The notes: a model not told the origin generated them from the sequence alone. Shown: positions 1 through 9,626, counted from the stretch's first letter. The stretch is 64,000 nt of DNA from Clostridium sp. TW13 (GCF_024345225.1 NZ_BROD01000001.1:4482767-4546766); one strand, 5' to 3'. Translations and numbers: made by a program.

Positions 1-601
1 ACCTGAAATTACAGAGGAAGAAAGAAAAGAATATTTAGAGATTTTAGATAAAAAAACAAATAGATTGAAAAATTTAATATTTGATTTATTTGAGGTTTCA
101 AAGCTGTCTTCAGGAAAAATAGAATTGAATAAGAGTGAAATTGATATAATAGAATTATTAAATCAATGCTTAGGAGAATGTTCTACGCTTTACAAAGATA
201 AGGATTTGGAAATAAGATTTAATTCAAAGATATCTAAGCTGTTCATGAACGTAGATGGAGAGAAGATGGCTAGGGTATTTGAAAATGTAATAGTAAATGC
301 TTATAAATACTCTTTGGAGAAAACTAGAATATATGTAGATGTGGAAGAACACGATAAATGCTGGCTTATATCCTTTAAGAATATTTCTTGTTATGAGATG
401 AATTTTAGTTCTGAAGATATATTTGAAAGATTTGCAAGAGGAGATAAGGCTAGAAGTTCAAAGATTGAAGGGTCCGGTCTTGGAATGTCAATAGTGAAAT
501 CTATAGTTGAGCTTCATGGTGGAAAAATGAAGGTAGAAATAGATGGAGATATGTTTAAGGTATATATTTACCTTAATAAGGAACAACAGATAAATGATTG
601 A
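1..601 (+). CDS. Sensor histidine kinase, C-terminal part (partial)
   Basis: The reading frame is open from base 2, so the gene starts before the window and only about 199 C-terminal residues are visible. The first residues match the second helix of a HisKA dimerisation domain; the phospho-accepting His lies outside the window. An HATPase_c domain follows, with an N-box (ENVIVNAYKYS) and the glycine-rich G2 box (GSGLGMSIVKSIVELHGG). The protein should autophosphorylate and pass phosphate to a response regulator, probably encoded just upstream. The usual DxGxG G1 box is weak (ISFKNIS), as in some VanS/PhoR-like kinases. The ligand cannot be told from this fragment. A terminator follows the stop codon by about 70 bp. 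Confidence 0.9.
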   Translation, partial: PEITEEERKEYLEILDKKTNRLKNLIFDLFEVSKLSSGKIELNKSEIDIIELLNQCLGECSTLYKDKDLEIRFNSKISKLFMNVDGEKMARVFENVIVNAYKYSLEKTRIYVDVEEHDKCWLISFKNISCYEMNFSSEDIFERFARGDKARSSKIEGSGLGMSIVKSIVELHGGKMKVEIDGDMFKVYIYLNKEQQIND

Positions 602-669
602 TAATAATTATTTGTCGACAATTATTCCAAAACGATAGAAAAAGTTAGATAATTTATAATATGATAAGA

Positions 670-695
670 AAAGCAGGGTTTAACTCTGCTTTTTT
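670..695 (+). terminator. Rho-independent terminator after the histidine kinase
   Basis: An 8-bp stem (AGCAGGGT / ACTCTGCT, one G-U pair) with a 3-nt loop is followed by six T. It separates the kinase from the reductase gene. Confidence 0.8.
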
Positions 696-706
696 ACATT
701 TGAATA

Positions 707-753
707 CTACAATATGTTGTGATAAAATAAACCAATATCGCAATATATGGTGT
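707..753 (+). promoter_or_regulatory. Paired NrdR-box-like operators upstream of nrdA
   Basis: Two 16-bp sites, 707-722 and 738-753, match the NrdR consensus ACACWATATATWGTGT at about 12 and 13 of 16 positions. Their centres are 31 bp apart, the three-turn spacing typical of NrdR box pairs. The second ends directly before the GGAGGAG ribosome binding site. NrdR is the repressor of ribonucleotide reductase genes in many bacteria; its gene is not in this window. The assignment rests on motif and spacing only. Confidence 0.6.
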
Positions 754-764
754 GGAGGAGCAAA

Positions 765-2996
765 ATGAAAGAGTTATTTAGCTTATGTGAAAAATATATA
801 TCAGAAATTAAAGATGAAGAGGGAATATATACTTTTCAGAGATTTATGGAAGCTTTTGAAAGCATCAAAAGGAAGGATGCACACATTGATGAAATATTAA
901 ATTCATTAATTCAAGTAGTGCTTGAACTAACAACTGAAATGGAGCCAAGATGGCTTGAAGTAGCCGCAAAGCTATATATTTTCAAATTATATAAAGAGGT
1001 AAAAACAAACAGAAAACTTGCTGAAGGTGAGAATCTATATTTAGGGTTATATGATTTTGTTAAAAAGCTTACAGATGAAGGTTTGTATGGTAAGTACATA
1101 TTGGAGAACTACAGCAAGGAAGATATAGATGAGCTTGAGAAATCTATAAAGCCTGATAGAGATTATTTATTCACTTATAGTGGTATAAGTCTGCTTCATA
1201 AAAGATATCTAGTTCAGGATTTTGATAGAAGAGTTCTAGAATTGCCACAGCAAATGTTTATGGGCATAGCGATGCACTTAGCAATTCCAGAGAAAAAGGA
1301 ACAAAGAGTTTATTGGGCAAAAAGATTTTATGATGTGTTAAGTTCCTTGAAGGCAACTATGGCAACTCCAACTATGTCTAATGCTAGAAAACCATTTTAT
1401 CAATTAAGCTCTTGCTTTATTGATACAGTAGATGACAGTTTGAATGGAATATACAAGTCTTTAGACAATTTTGCCAAGGTATCAAAGTTTGGTGGTGGAA
1501 TGGGAGTATATTTTGGAAAGGTAAGAGCATTAGGATCTAGTATACGAGGGTTTAAGAATGCATCAGCAGGGGTAATTCCTTGGATAAAGCTATATAATGA
1601 TACAGCTATAGCAGTAGACCAATTAGGGGTTAGAAATGGTAGTGTTGCAGTATGGCTTGATGTTTGGCACAAGGATACTCCAGAATTTTTACAACTTAGA
1701 ACTAATAATGGTGATGATAGAAAAAAAGCTCATGATGTTTTTCCGGGTTTATGTTATCCAGATTTGTTTTGGAAGCTTGCAAAGGAAGATATAGATGCAA
1801 ATTGGTACATGATGTGTCCTCATGAAATTAAAACTATTAAAGGATATGCCTTAGAGGATTATTATGGAGAGCAGTGGGAAGAAAAGTACTGGGATTGTGT
1901 AAAAGATGACAGGATAGAAAAAAGAATAATATCTGTTAAAGATATGGTTAGACTTATAATAAAGAGTGCAGCAGAAACTGGAACACCTTTTGCCTTTTAT
2001 AGAGATGCAGCTAATAAAATGAATCCTAATAAGCATAAAGGTATGATATACTCTTCAAATTTATGTACAGAAATCATGCAAAATATGAGTGCTATGGATA
2101 TAGAGAGTTCTACGATTGTGGATGAGAATGGAGATAAAATCATTGTGGAAAAAACTAAGCCAGGTGATTTTGTAGTATGCAATCTATCTTCTATAGTTTT
2201 AGGTAATGTAGATGTAAATAGTGATCAGGAACTTGAATATGTAGTAGAAACTCAGATAAGAGCCATGGACAATGTTATTGATCTAAATTATTATGCAGTT
2301 AAGTTTGCAGAAGTTACTAATAAGAGATATAGATCAATAGGTCTTGGTACAAGTGGTTACCATCATATGCTTGTAAATAATAAGGTTCATTGGACAGCAG
2401 AGGAACACTTGGAGTTTGCAGATAAAGTATATGAGAAAATTAATTATTTTGCGGTCAAAGCATCCATGAATATTGCTAAAGAAAAAGGAAGTTATGAATA
2501 TTTTCAAGATTCGGATTGGGATAATGGAGATTACTTTAAGCTTAGGGATTATAACTCTTCCCAATGGACAGAATTACAGCAGCATGTTAAGAAATATGGT
2601 ATGAGAAATGGCTATTTATTTGCCGTAGCTCCTAATGGCTCCACAGCTACTATTGCTGGAACCTCAGAAGGTGTAGATCCAATTATGGCTAGGTTCTGGA
2701 TGGAGGAGAAGAAAGGCAGTATAACTCCTAAGATAGCCCCAAATCTATCTATGGATAATTATTGGTACTATAATTCAGCGTACAACATTGATCAAAAATG
2801 GTGTGTTAAGATTAATGGTATAAGACAAAGACATATAGACCAAGCACAATCCTTTAATTTATATATAACTACAAATTATACAATGAGGCAGATAATGGAG
2901 TTATATATTGCTGCCTGTGAGAATGGAGTTAAGAGTATTTATTATGTTAGATCTAAGTCGCTAACAGTAAGTGACTGTGAAAGTTGCTCAGCTTAA
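765..2996 (+). CDS. nrdA: Ribonucleoside-diphosphate reductase, alpha (catalytic) subunit
   Basis: Large subunit of class I ribonucleotide reductase, which reduces ribonucleoside diphosphates to deoxyribonucleotides using a radical supplied by the beta subunit. Start 765 is chosen because GGAGGAG (754-760) lies 4 nt before it; an in-frame ATG at 747 has no ribosome binding site and falls inside the NrdR-like site. About 743 residues. Family motifs seen include SSCFIDTVDDSLNGI, a glycine-rich GGGMGVYFGKVRALGS, the NLCTEI region and PNGSTATIAGTSEGVDP. The C-terminal CESC pair is the swinging thiol pair re-reduced by thioredoxin or glutaredoxin. I see no N-terminal ATP-cone. The likely partner nrdB lies 3.2 kb downstream, separated by two unrelated genes. 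The class Ia versus Ib label is uncertain. Confidence 0.95.
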   Translation: MKELFSLCEKYISEIKDEEGIYTFQRFMEAFESIKRKDAHIDEILNSLIQVVLELTTEMEPRWLEVAAKLYIFKLYKEVKTNRKLAEGENLYLGLYDFVKKLTDEGLYGKYILENYSKEDIDELEKSIKPDRDYLFTYSGISLLHKRYLVQDFDRRVLELPQQMFMGIAMHLAIPEKKEQRVYWAKRFYDVLSSLKATMATPTMSNARKPFYQLSSCFIDTVDDSLNGIYKSLDNFAKVSKFGGGMGVYFGKVRALGSSIRGFKNASAGVIPWIKLYNDTAIAVDQLGVRNGSVAVWLDVWHKDTPEFLQLRTNNGDDRKKAHDVFPGLCYPDLFWKLAKEDIDANWYMMCPHEIKTIKGYALEDYYGEQWEEKYWDCVKDDRIEKRIISVKDMVRLIIKSAAETGTPFAFYRDAANKMNPNKHKGMIYSSNLCTEIMQNMSAMDIESSTIVDENGDKIIVEKTKPGDFVVCNLSSIVLGNVDVNSDQELEYVVETQIRAMDNVIDLNYYAVKFAEVTNKRYRSIGLGTSGYHHMLVNNKVHWTAEEHLEFADKVYEKINYFAVKASMNIAKEKGSYEYFQDSDWDNGDYFKLRDYNSSQWTELQQHVKKYGMRNGYLFAVAPNGSTATIAGTSEGVDPIMARFWMEEKKGSITPKIAPNLSMDNYWYYNSAYNIDQKWCVKINGIRQRHIDQAQSFNLYITTNYTMRQIMELYIAACENGVKSIYYVRSKSLTVSDCESCSA

Positions 2997-3129
2997 AATC
3001 AGATTGCTTATATTTCATGCAAAGTTTTATCGATAATCACAAATCCATCACATTTCTAAGTTATATTAATATTATTACGAAGTAAGAAATTATTAGCTTA
3101 TAAAAATGAGGAACATGGGGGAATTTTGC

Positions 3130-4896
3130 ATGAAATTAGTTAAAAACATGAATTTATTTAAGAACATGAAACTTTCATTAAAGATAGGAGTGCTTTCATT
3201 AAGCTTTTTAATTTTTTTAGTGGCAGTAGGTATCGGTGCAGTCAGCCAAGTATCTGTAGTTAATTCTAAGCTTATAGAATTAAATGATTCGAGGCTTACT
3301 CCAATTGTAAAACTAGAGAATTTAAAGGCTAATATTGAATATATAAAATCACAATCAAGTTCAATCATGAATGCAGATACTGATGCAGATAAAAAGACCA
3401 TACAAGAAGATCTTGAGGCTCGTGCAACAGCAACCACAAAAGAATTGCAGCAGTATAAAGGAAATTCGGAATATGCAACATTGCTTAAGAATTATGAAGC
3501 TTTTATAACAGCAAAGGATTCATTTATTAAGAAGCATGGTGCTGGAACTACAGAAGAAAGACCAGCTGCTGGGGCACAACCATCAGGAACATCAAGTAAA
3601 ACAATGACTAAGGTTAAAAGTGATATGGAAACTTATGATTCTGCAAGAAAAGCAGTGGTAGATTCTTTTGATGTAATTATTAACAAGCAAGTTGCTAATG
3701 CAACAAAGACATACAATGAGAGTAAGGCAGTTTATGCTAGGACAATATGTATAATCGGTGCTGTAGTTGTTGTGTGTGCAGTTATATCATTAGTTCTATC
3801 TGTAATAATAATAAGATCAGTAACTTTACCAGTAAAGAGAATTACAACAAAATTAAAAGAGATATCTAGTAACGGTGGAGATTTAACTCAAAGAATAGGT
3901 TATGATAGCAAGGATGAAATAGGTCAATTAAGTAATAGCTTTGATTTATTTGTAGATAAACTTCAAGTAATCATAAAAGATGTTGCTGAATCGGCTGAAA
4001 CTATAGCTTCTTCAAGTGAAGAATTAAGTACGGCAACAGGAGAAACAACAAAAACACTAGAGGGAATATCAAGTACAATAGTAGAAATATCTTCAAGTAC
4101 TTCAGATGCTGCTGCAGTTTCAGAAGAAACTAATGCAAGTTTAGCAGAAATAGCAATGTTCTCAGAATCAACTTCAAGTGCTAGTAAAAATACTACAATT
4201 AATAGTAAAAAAGCTAAGGAATCAGCACAAGATGGGGCAGAGAAGATATCAGAAGTAGTTTCTTCAATAACAGATATAGCTTCTTCATCAAAAGAAGTTT
4301 CATCTATAATCAAAGACCTAGATGTATCATCTAAAAAGATAGGTGATATAATCAAGATAATAACTTCAATATCAGAACAAACAAACTTATTAGCTTTAAA
4401 TGCTGCTATAGAAGCTGCTCGTGCAGGTGAAGCAGGTAAAGGCTTTAGTGTAGTTGCAGAAGAGATTAGAAAGCTTGCAGATGAAAGTAGCAGTGCAGCT
4501 TCAGAAATAGCTCAGCTTGTCAATGAAAATCAGATTAAATCAGCTTCTGCTGTAGACTCAGTAGAAACTGTTGAACAGAAGGTATTAGTTGGAGTACATA
4601 AAGCTTCAGAGGTAGGCGAAAGCATAAATAATATCATTAAGAATATACAAAATATCGTAAATGATATTGAGCGTATTGATGAAGCAAATCAACAACAAGC
4701 AGCAAGCACAAAGGAAATGGAAACAGCAATAGGTAATATAGCTGCAACTTCAAATGATATAGCAGAGGGTACTGAAAATATGAGTGCAAGCATACAAGAG
4801 CAACTTAGCACTATGAGTGAAATTGAAAGTACCTCAGAGCAATTATCTGAGATGGCTCAAAAGCTAAAAGCTATAACTTCTGGTTTTAGAGTATAA
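3130..4896 (+). CDS. Methyl-accepting chemotaxis protein
   Basis: Membrane chemoreceptor of 588 residues that signals to CheA/CheW. Start 3130 follows GGGGGAA by 6 nt and is preferred over an upstream in-frame ATG at 3106. Order: short basic N-terminus, TM helix (about residues 17-40), an extracellular four-helix-type sensor of about 160 residues, TM2 ([19 protein letters not shown]), HAMP, and a long cytoplasmic coiled coil with the conserved hairpin ([19 protein letters not shown]). The sensor region carries an unusual Pro/Ala/Gly-rich stretch ([15 protein letters not shown]). No C-terminal CheR-tether pentapeptide is seen. It sits between nrdA and the next HAD gene, with no functional link to either that I can see. 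Confidence 0.95.
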   Translation: MKLVKNMNLFKNMKLSLKIGVLSLSFLIFLVAVGIGAVSQVSVVNSKLIELNDSRLTPIVKLENLKANIEYIKSQSSSIMNADTDADKKTIQEDLEARATATTKELQQYKGNSEYATLLKNYEAFITAKDSFIKKHGAGTTEERPAAGAQPSGTSSKTMTKVKSDMETYDSARKAVVDSFDVIINKQVANATKTYNESKAVYARTICIIGAVVVVCAVISLVLSVIIIRSVTLPVKRITTKLKEISSNGGDLTQRIGYDSKDEIGQLSNSFDLFVDKLQVIIKDVAESAETIASSSEELSTATGETTKTLEGISSTIVEISSSTSDAAAVSEETNASLAEIAMFSESTSSASKNTTINSKKAKESAQDGAEKISEVVSSITDIASSSKEVSSIIKDLDVSSKKIGDIIKIITSISEQTNLLALNAAIEAARAGEAGKGFSVVAEEIRKLADESSSAASEIAQLVNENQIKSASAVDSVETVEQKVLVGVHKASEVGESINNIIKNIQNIVNDIERIDEANQQQAASTKEMETAIGNIAATSNDIAEGTENMSASIQEQLSTMSEIESTSEQLSEMAQKLKAITSGFRV

Positions 4897-5030
4897 GGTA
4901 TGTGAAAACAAGCAGCAAGTTCAAATGGTTAATATTTTTAGGTAGCGAGCTATCTAAGGGTTCTGTTGGCGAAGTCAGTATAAAGTCAAACAGGATAGCA
5001 TATGGACTTACTTGTTTTTAAAGATGAGTT
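4895..5030 (+). repeat. Palindromic intergenic element (i), with internal hairpins
   Basis: The 313-bp gap after the chemoreceptor gene starts with this element. The outer arms AAAACAAG..AAGTTC (4906-4922) and GGACTTACTTGTTTTT (5004-5019) are complementary. Inside are the hairpin AGGTAGC-GA-GCTATCT (4940-4955) and a CTGTT/AACAG pairing. The arms resemble those of four other intergenic elements at 6068, 12472, 33896 and 53813. It could be a MITE-like repeat or a structured 3' UTR. Confidence 0.45.
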
Positions 5031-5037
5031 AAAGTTA

Positions 5038-5083
5038 AAAAGATGTCTCACACCAAACTAACATAGGAGTGAGGCATCTTTTT
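5038..5083 (+). terminator. Terminator upstream of the HAD gene
   Basis: Stem AAAGATGTCTCAC / GTGAGGCATCTTT with one G-U pair and a loop of about 17 nt, ending in a run of five T. It ends transcription from the chemoreceptor gene. Confidence 0.8.
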
Positions 5084-5212
5084 AGTTCTTAATAACAAAT
5101 AGAGTTTAAATTATAGTATACTTAAAGAAAATGAAAGTTTATATATGAATTAATTTGTAAAAATAATTATATTTTAAATAGAATAGAGAATGGATTACAG
5201 GAGGAGAACATG

Positions 5213-6073
5213 ATGATAAAACTTATTGCATCAGATATGGATGGAACACTACTTAACAATAAACATGTAATATCAAAAGAAAACATAGAGGCTATAAGAA
5301 AAGCAGAGGCAGCAGGGGTAACCTTCGTTATAGCCACAGGAAGAAAATATGATGATGTGCAACCGCTAATTAAAGCTTGGGATTTACAGTGCCAATGTAT
5401 ACTTATGAATGGTGCTGAATATCGTGATGAAAAAGGAAACATATTAGAGCAAATTAATGTAGATAAAAATAAGGCAAAACAAATTATAAATATGATGCAG
5501 CAGGCTGGTATAGCTGTTGAAATATATACTAATAAGGGCTCATTTACTACAGAAACAAAAGAAAAAGCTTTAGAAGGAGCTACATACAGAATCATGTCTT
5601 TTGAACCAGGTATTTCTTTTGAGGAAGCTACGAAGCAAGCAAAAGAACTTCCTTACTTTAACAGACTTCAATATATTACTGATATAGATGATTTCCTTAA
5701 GTCAGAAGTAGAGATAGGAAAGATTTTAGCATTTCATCAAGATGTAGAGTTAGTTACTAAACTTAGAAATAATTTAAAGACTATAGATGGTTTAGCAGTA
5801 GCGTCTACCTTTGCAACTAACATTGAAGTAAACAATGTAAAAGCACAAAAGGGGATAATTTTATCCGAAGTTGTGGAGAAAATGGGGATAAAAAAAGAGG
5901 AAGTTATTGTTTTTGGGGATAGTTTTAATGATTATTCACTATTTACAGAATTCCCTGTATCTTTTGCCATGGGTAATGCTATGCCAGAAATTAAAGAAAT
6001 AGCAAAATACATAACTGATACAAATGATAATGCAGGTGTTGCAAAAGGAATTTATAAAGCTCTAGAATTTTAG
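5213..6073 (+). CDS. HAD-superfamily Cof-type phosphatase
   Basis: 286-residue Cof/YwpJ-like hydrolase. The N-terminal DMDGTLL is HAD motif I, with the nucleophilic Asp and acid/base Asp. TGR (motif II) follows near residue 40, a C2-type cap occupies the middle, and GDSFNDYSLF near residue 240 is motif IV, which binds Mg2+. Such enzymes dephosphorylate sugar phosphates, FMN or PLP; the substrate cannot be inferred. AGGAGGAG (5199-5206) fits ATG 5213 (6-nt spacer) better than ATG 5210 (3 nt). The gene appears monocistronic, flanked by a terminator and a palindromic element. Confidence 0.92.
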   Translation: MIKLIASDMDGTLLNNKHVISKENIEAIRKAEAAGVTFVIATGRKYDDVQPLIKAWDLQCQCILMNGAEYRDEKGNILEQINVDKNKAKQIINMMQQAGIAVEIYTNKGSFTTETKEKALEGATYRIMSFEPGISFEEATKQAKELPYFNRLQYITDIDDFLKSEVEIGKILAFHQDVELVTKLRNNLKTIDGLAVASTFATNIEVNNVKAQKGIILSEVVEKMGIKKEEVIVFGDSFNDYSLFTEFPVSFAMGNAMPEIKEIAKYITDTNDNAGVAKGIYKALEF

Positions 6074-6141
6074 GCATATTAAAAAATAAACAAGGCTATC
6101 TGTTAGTATATAAACTTATTTATTAGCAGATGCCTTAGAAA
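6068..6141 (+). repeat. Palindromic intergenic element (v)
   Basis: Left arm TTTTAGGCATATTAAAAAATA and right arm TTATTTATTAGCAGATGCCTTA are complementary with mismatches. It starts inside the last codons of the HAD gene and ends just before nrdB. The arms share the AGGCAT..TTAAAAAATAA..AAG pattern with the elements at 4895, 12472, 33896 and 53813. Confidence 0.45.
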
Positions 6142-6172
6142 TAAAAATTAGTAAGGAATAAGGAGAGGCAAA

Positions 6173-7207
6173 ATGAAGGTTAATAAAAAACCCTTGTTTA
6201 ATGAGTTTGGAGACACGGAGACATCAAAAAAGCGAGTTGTAAATGGAAATACTACAAATTTAAATGATTTTAATAACATGAAATATACATGGGCAGCAGA
6301 TTGGTATAGGCAGGCTATGAATAACTTTTGGATTCCTGAAGAAGTGAATTTGTCTCAAGATTTAAAAGATTATCCTAAGCTAAATGAAGAAGAAAGAACT
6401 GCTTATGATAAGATATTATCATTTTTAATTTTCCTAGATTCAATTCAAACAGCTAATTTAGGAAATATAAATAATTATATAACAGCAAGTGAGATAAACC
6501 TATGTTTAACTATTCAGGCTTTTCAAGAAGCAGTACATTCACAAAGTTACAGCTATATGCTTGATTCAATTTGCTCTCCTGAAAAGAGAAATGAAATTTT
6601 ATTTCAATGGAAAGATGATAAGCACTTGTTAGAAAGAAATAAATTTATAGGTGAGCAATATAATAAGTTTATTGATGAGCCTAATGGTGAAAACTTGCTT
6701 AGAGCTATACTGGCAAACTATGTGCTTGAGGGTATTTATTTTTACTCTGGCTTTATGTTTTTCTATAACTTAGAGAGAAATGGCAAGATGTCAGGTTCAG
6801 CTCAAGAAATAAGATATATCAATAGGGATGAAAACACTCATTTATGGCTATTTAGAAATATTATTAAAGAGATTCAAAAAGAAGAACAACAGATGTTTAC
6901 AGATGAACTTAAGAGTGAATTTAGAGAAATTATAAGAGTTGGAGTAGAGCATGAAATTGCTTGGGGACATTATGTAATAGGGGATAAAATACAAGGGCTA
7001 AATAAGAACTTAATTGAAAGCTATATCAAATATCTTGGAAATATGAGGCTTAAGGATATTGGGTTAGAACCTCTTTATGAAGGCTTTGATAAGAACCCAG
7101 CAGAGTGGGTTAACATTCATTCAGATGCAAACTCAGTAAAAACTGATTTCTTTGAAGCAAGATCAACAGCTTATGCAAAGGCTGCTGTTTTGGTAGATGA
7201 TTTATAA
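6173..7207 (+). CDS. nrdB: Ribonucleoside-diphosphate reductase, beta (radical) subunit
   Basis: 344-residue ferritin-like R2 protein that generates the tyrosyl radical used by the alpha subunit. All metal ligands are visible: D89, E119, H122, E186, E220 and H223. The radical tyrosine is Y126, so this is not the Phe-substituted class Ic type. AAGGAGAGG lies at the right distance before ATG 6173. It is the evident partner of nrdA, although a chemoreceptor and a HAD gene intervene, and no second NrdR-like box pair was found before it. A strong terminator follows. Confidence 0.95.
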   Translation: MKVNKKPLFNEFGDTETSKKRVVNGNTTNLNDFNNMKYTWAADWYRQAMNNFWIPEEVNLSQDLKDYPKLNEEERTAYDKILSFLIFLDSIQTANLGNINNYITASEINLCLTIQAFQEAVHSQSYSYMLDSICSPEKRNEILFQWKDDKHLLERNKFIGEQYNKFIDEPNGENLLRAILANYVLEGIYFYSGFMFFYNLERNGKMSGSAQEIRYINRDENTHLWLFRNIIKEIQKEEQQMFTDELKSEFREIIRVGVEHEIAWGHYVIGDKIQGLNKNLIESYIKYLGNMRLKDIGLEPLYEGFDKNPAEWVNIHSDANSVKTDFFEARSTAYAKAAVLVDDL

Positions 7208-7219
7208 AAATAATTTGTG

Positions 7220-7261
7220 AAAAAATGTCATTGGGCAGTAGCAGTCCAATGACATTTTTTA
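7220..7261 (+). terminator. Terminator after nrdB
   Basis: Perfect stem AAAAATGTCATTGG / CCAATGACATTTTT with an 11-nt loop and a T tail. The A-rich 5' side means it could also work on the minus strand, where the convergent sigma-54 regulator ends at 7312. Confidence 0.9.
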
Positions 7262-7311
7262 TTTAAGATTTGATGATGATTTTTAAAGAAATAAAAATAT
7301 TTTTTGTATGC

Positions 7312-9339
7312 TTACAAATCTTTTTCTATACCATATTTTTGGCACTTTAAAGATATTGTTCTATGAGTTAAGCCAAGTACTTTTCCAGCCTTATTATAAC
7401 TTTTATATTTTTTCATTGCTAACTGAATAATTTGTTTCTCATATTCTTCAAATGTTAGTAAATCTCCATTAGATAGATCTATTAGGTTAACAGGAGCAGA
7501 AGTTATGGATTCATCTAAAGCGGTGCAAATATATGAAGGAAAATCTCTAAATGTTAAGGTACTTCCTTCACATAAATTTATGGCCCTCTCAATTATATTT
7601 TCAAGTTCTCTTATATTGCCTGGCCAAGAATAAGCTTGGAGCTGATTTAGAATATCATTATTTATTCCTTGCACAGAAGTTGAAAGATGTCCATTTATTT
7701 TACTTATAAAATGTTCAACTAATAAAGGGATATCTTCTTTCCTGTCTCTTAATGGAGGAATGTTAATTGAAACAACATTTAATCTGTAGTACAAGTCTTC
7801 TCTAAAAGTGCCCTCTTTTATCATTTCTGATAATACTTTATTTGTTGCAGCAATAACTCTTATATCTATTTTTTGAGGTTTTAAGCCGCCTAGGCTATCT
7901 ACTTCTTTTTCTTGTAGAACTCTTAGAAGTTTTGCCTGCATGGCAAGAGGCATATCCCCAATTTCATCTAAGAAGATTGTACCTCCGTCAGCAAGTTGAA
8001 ACTTACCTGGTTTACTTTTTACTGCTCCAGTAAAAGCTCCTTTTTCATATCCAAAGAGTTCACTTTCTAACAGATTTTCTGGAATGGCAGCGCAGTTTAC
8101 TCTTATAAACGGTTTGTCTTTTCTAGAGCTATTGTTATGAATTGCACTGGCAATGAGTTCTTTACCTGTCCCACTTTCACCGTGAACCAGTACAGTTGAG
8201 GTGGTTTTAGCAGCTTTTTCACAAATGAATAGTACATCTGCCATGGATTTACTGGAAGATATAATATTTTTGAATGAACCCTTTAAAGATGTATGTTTTA
8301 AAAGTTCATCTTTGTAGAAATCGAGCTCCTCTTGAGATTTTTTAAGTTTGCTCATAAGTTCTTTTATTTCATTAACAGGTTTGGATGTAGAAATAATTCC
8401 GTTAAATACTCCATCTATGAAAATTGGTTCAACAGTGGTTAAAATATCAGTTCCATCTTTAGTGTGAAGAATATTTTCAACTTTTTCCTTTGTTCGCAGA
8501 GCTGAAGCTCTAAGTCCATTGGGGGAGATATCATACACAGATTTACCAATAAGCATATCATTAATAGAAAATTGCTTTTTATATGCAGGATTAACATAGT
8601 TAATTGTTCCATCAGGATTTACAAAGCATATTAAGTCATGGGAAGACGATAATATTTTTTGAAATTTTTCATTAACTTCTTTTATTCCTACCAATTCAGA
8701 TACATCTTGAAATACAGCCATGGCTCCAATAACTTCGTTGTCCATAAATAAAGGACTTCTATTAATTGTACAAGTTTTGTTGTTTATATAAAGAATTTTT
8801 CCTAGTTCTTCACATTTCAAGTCCAGAATTTTAGGAAGGGAGCTGTTAGGAACTATTTTATTAACAGGTTTTCCTAAAGTTTCTTCTTCTTTAAGATTTA
8901 AAATATTCAAAGCATACTTATTTATATTTATAATATTTGAATATAAATCGATAACTATAATGCCTATTGGTGATTCACTTATTATTTGGTCAGTAACGAT
9001 TTTACTTTCTTCTATAAATTTATCAATCTTATTCATACTGATAGAATTATTTGGGCTATTATTAATATTCTCATCAATGTAAGAAATAAGCTCATTTAAA
9101 GCCATTTCGTTATTTTCATTTTCTTCTTTTGCACCTAGTAGAAGTTTTTCAGAAGTTCCAATCTTCAATGAAATTAGAGCTAGCATACTTATACCGAGCC
9201 AATCAGTAAAGTCTTCTTTTTTTATGTATAATTTAGCTCCATATTTACTAGATATTTGTGATGCCTTATTTACAATCATGGCAGCTACACGAGTGTGCAA
9301 ACCATTAGAGTCTAAAATTTCAATTTCTTTTGTAAGCAT
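7312..9339 (-). CDS. Sigma-54-dependent activator with N-terminal HPr-like domain
   Basis: 675-residue enhancer-binding protein. Residues 1-90 resemble the PTS phosphocarrier HPr: GLHTR places a His at residue 15, where HPr carries phospho-His15, and SMLALISL (Ser51) aligns with the Ser46 region. Two PAS-like segments follow (about 110-215 and 225-320), then a short coiled linker. The AAA+ domain has Walker A GESGTGKE (387-394), the sigma-54 contact loop GAFTGA (434-439) and Walker B near 454-460. A Fis-type helix-turn-helix ends the protein (about 640-672). It is divergent from ptsI, whose promoter is of the -24/-12 type, so ptsI is the obvious target. Input could be PTS phosphorylation through His15 plus a PAS ligand. 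Domains are seen; the circuit is inferred. Confidence 0.93.
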   Translation of the reverse strand: MLTKEIEILDSNGLHTRVAAMIVNKASQISSKYGAKLYIKKEDFTDWLGISMLALISLKIGTSEKLLLGAKEENENNEMALNELISYIDENINNSPNNSISMNKIDKFIEESKIVTDQIISESPIGIIVIDLYSNIININKYALNILNLKEEETLGKPVNKIVPNSSLPKILDLKCEELGKILYINNKTCTINRSPLFMDNEVIGAMAVFQDVSELVGIKEVNEKFQKILSSSHDLICFVNPDGTINYVNPAYKKQFSINDMLIGKSVYDISPNGLRASALRTKEKVENILHTKDGTDILTTVEPIFIDGVFNGIISTSKPVNEIKELMSKLKKSQEELDFYKDELLKHTSLKGSFKNIISSSKSMADVLFICEKAAKTTSTVLVHGESGTGKELIASAIHNNSSRKDKPFIRVNCAAIPENLLESELFGYEKGAFTGAVKSKPGKFQLADGGTIFLDEIGDMPLAMQAKLLRVLQEKEVDSLGGLKPQKIDIRVIAATNKVLSEMIKEGTFREDLYYRLNVVSINIPPLRDRKEDIPLLVEHFISKINGHLSTSVQGINNDILNQLQAYSWPGNIRELENIIERAINLCEGSTLTFRDFPSYICTALDESITSAPVNLIDLSNGDLLTFEEYEKQIIQLAMKKYKSYNKAGKVLGLTHRTISLKCQKYGIEKDL

Positions 9340-9352
9340 AAATACCTCTCTA

Positions 9353-9487
9353 TGATAAAAAATATCAATTTAATTATTGTATGATAAAAAATATCAATGT
9401 TAAATATATGTTGATTATAACACATATTATAGAATATACATAAAAAAATATATTGGGAAAATAGAATGTGTTGATAAAAAGTATCAA
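9353..9487. promoter_or_regulatory. Three palindromic upstream activator sites
   Basis: Copies of TGATAAAAAATATCAA lie at 9353-9368 and 9382-9397, and TTGATAAAAAGTATCAA at 9471-9487. They share the palindrome TTGATA-N5-TATCAA and lie about 150-280 bp upstream of the sigma-54 promoter, normal enhancer range. The first two are 14-43 bp from the regulator start codon, which suggests autoregulation. The rest of the 381-bp gap is AT-rich with nothing else recognised. Confidence 0.7.
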
Positions 9488-9626
9488 GAAATTATTAAGT
9501 TATTGAATATGAATAATAGATAATGCACTTTGAGATAATAAAATCATTGATAAATATTAAAAATTCACAAGGAAAATTCAAGTGAGAGTGCTATATAAAA
9601 ATAAATTTATCTAAATCTAAAAAAGT

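Noticed and set aside
747..764. Earlier in-frame ATG at 747 as the nrdA start
   Set aside because: It has no ribosome binding site and lies inside the NrdR-like site; GGAGGAG is placed for the ATG at 765.
3963..4355. 130-codon minus-strand frame inside the chemoreceptor
   Set aside because: It is the antisense of a confident gene and has only the low-complexity composition expected there.
4895..5030. Known riboswitch (c-di-GMP, SAM, purine, fluoride) upstream of the HAD gene
   Set aside because: The hairpins and conserved blocks of these classes were looked for and are absent; the fold is not specific.
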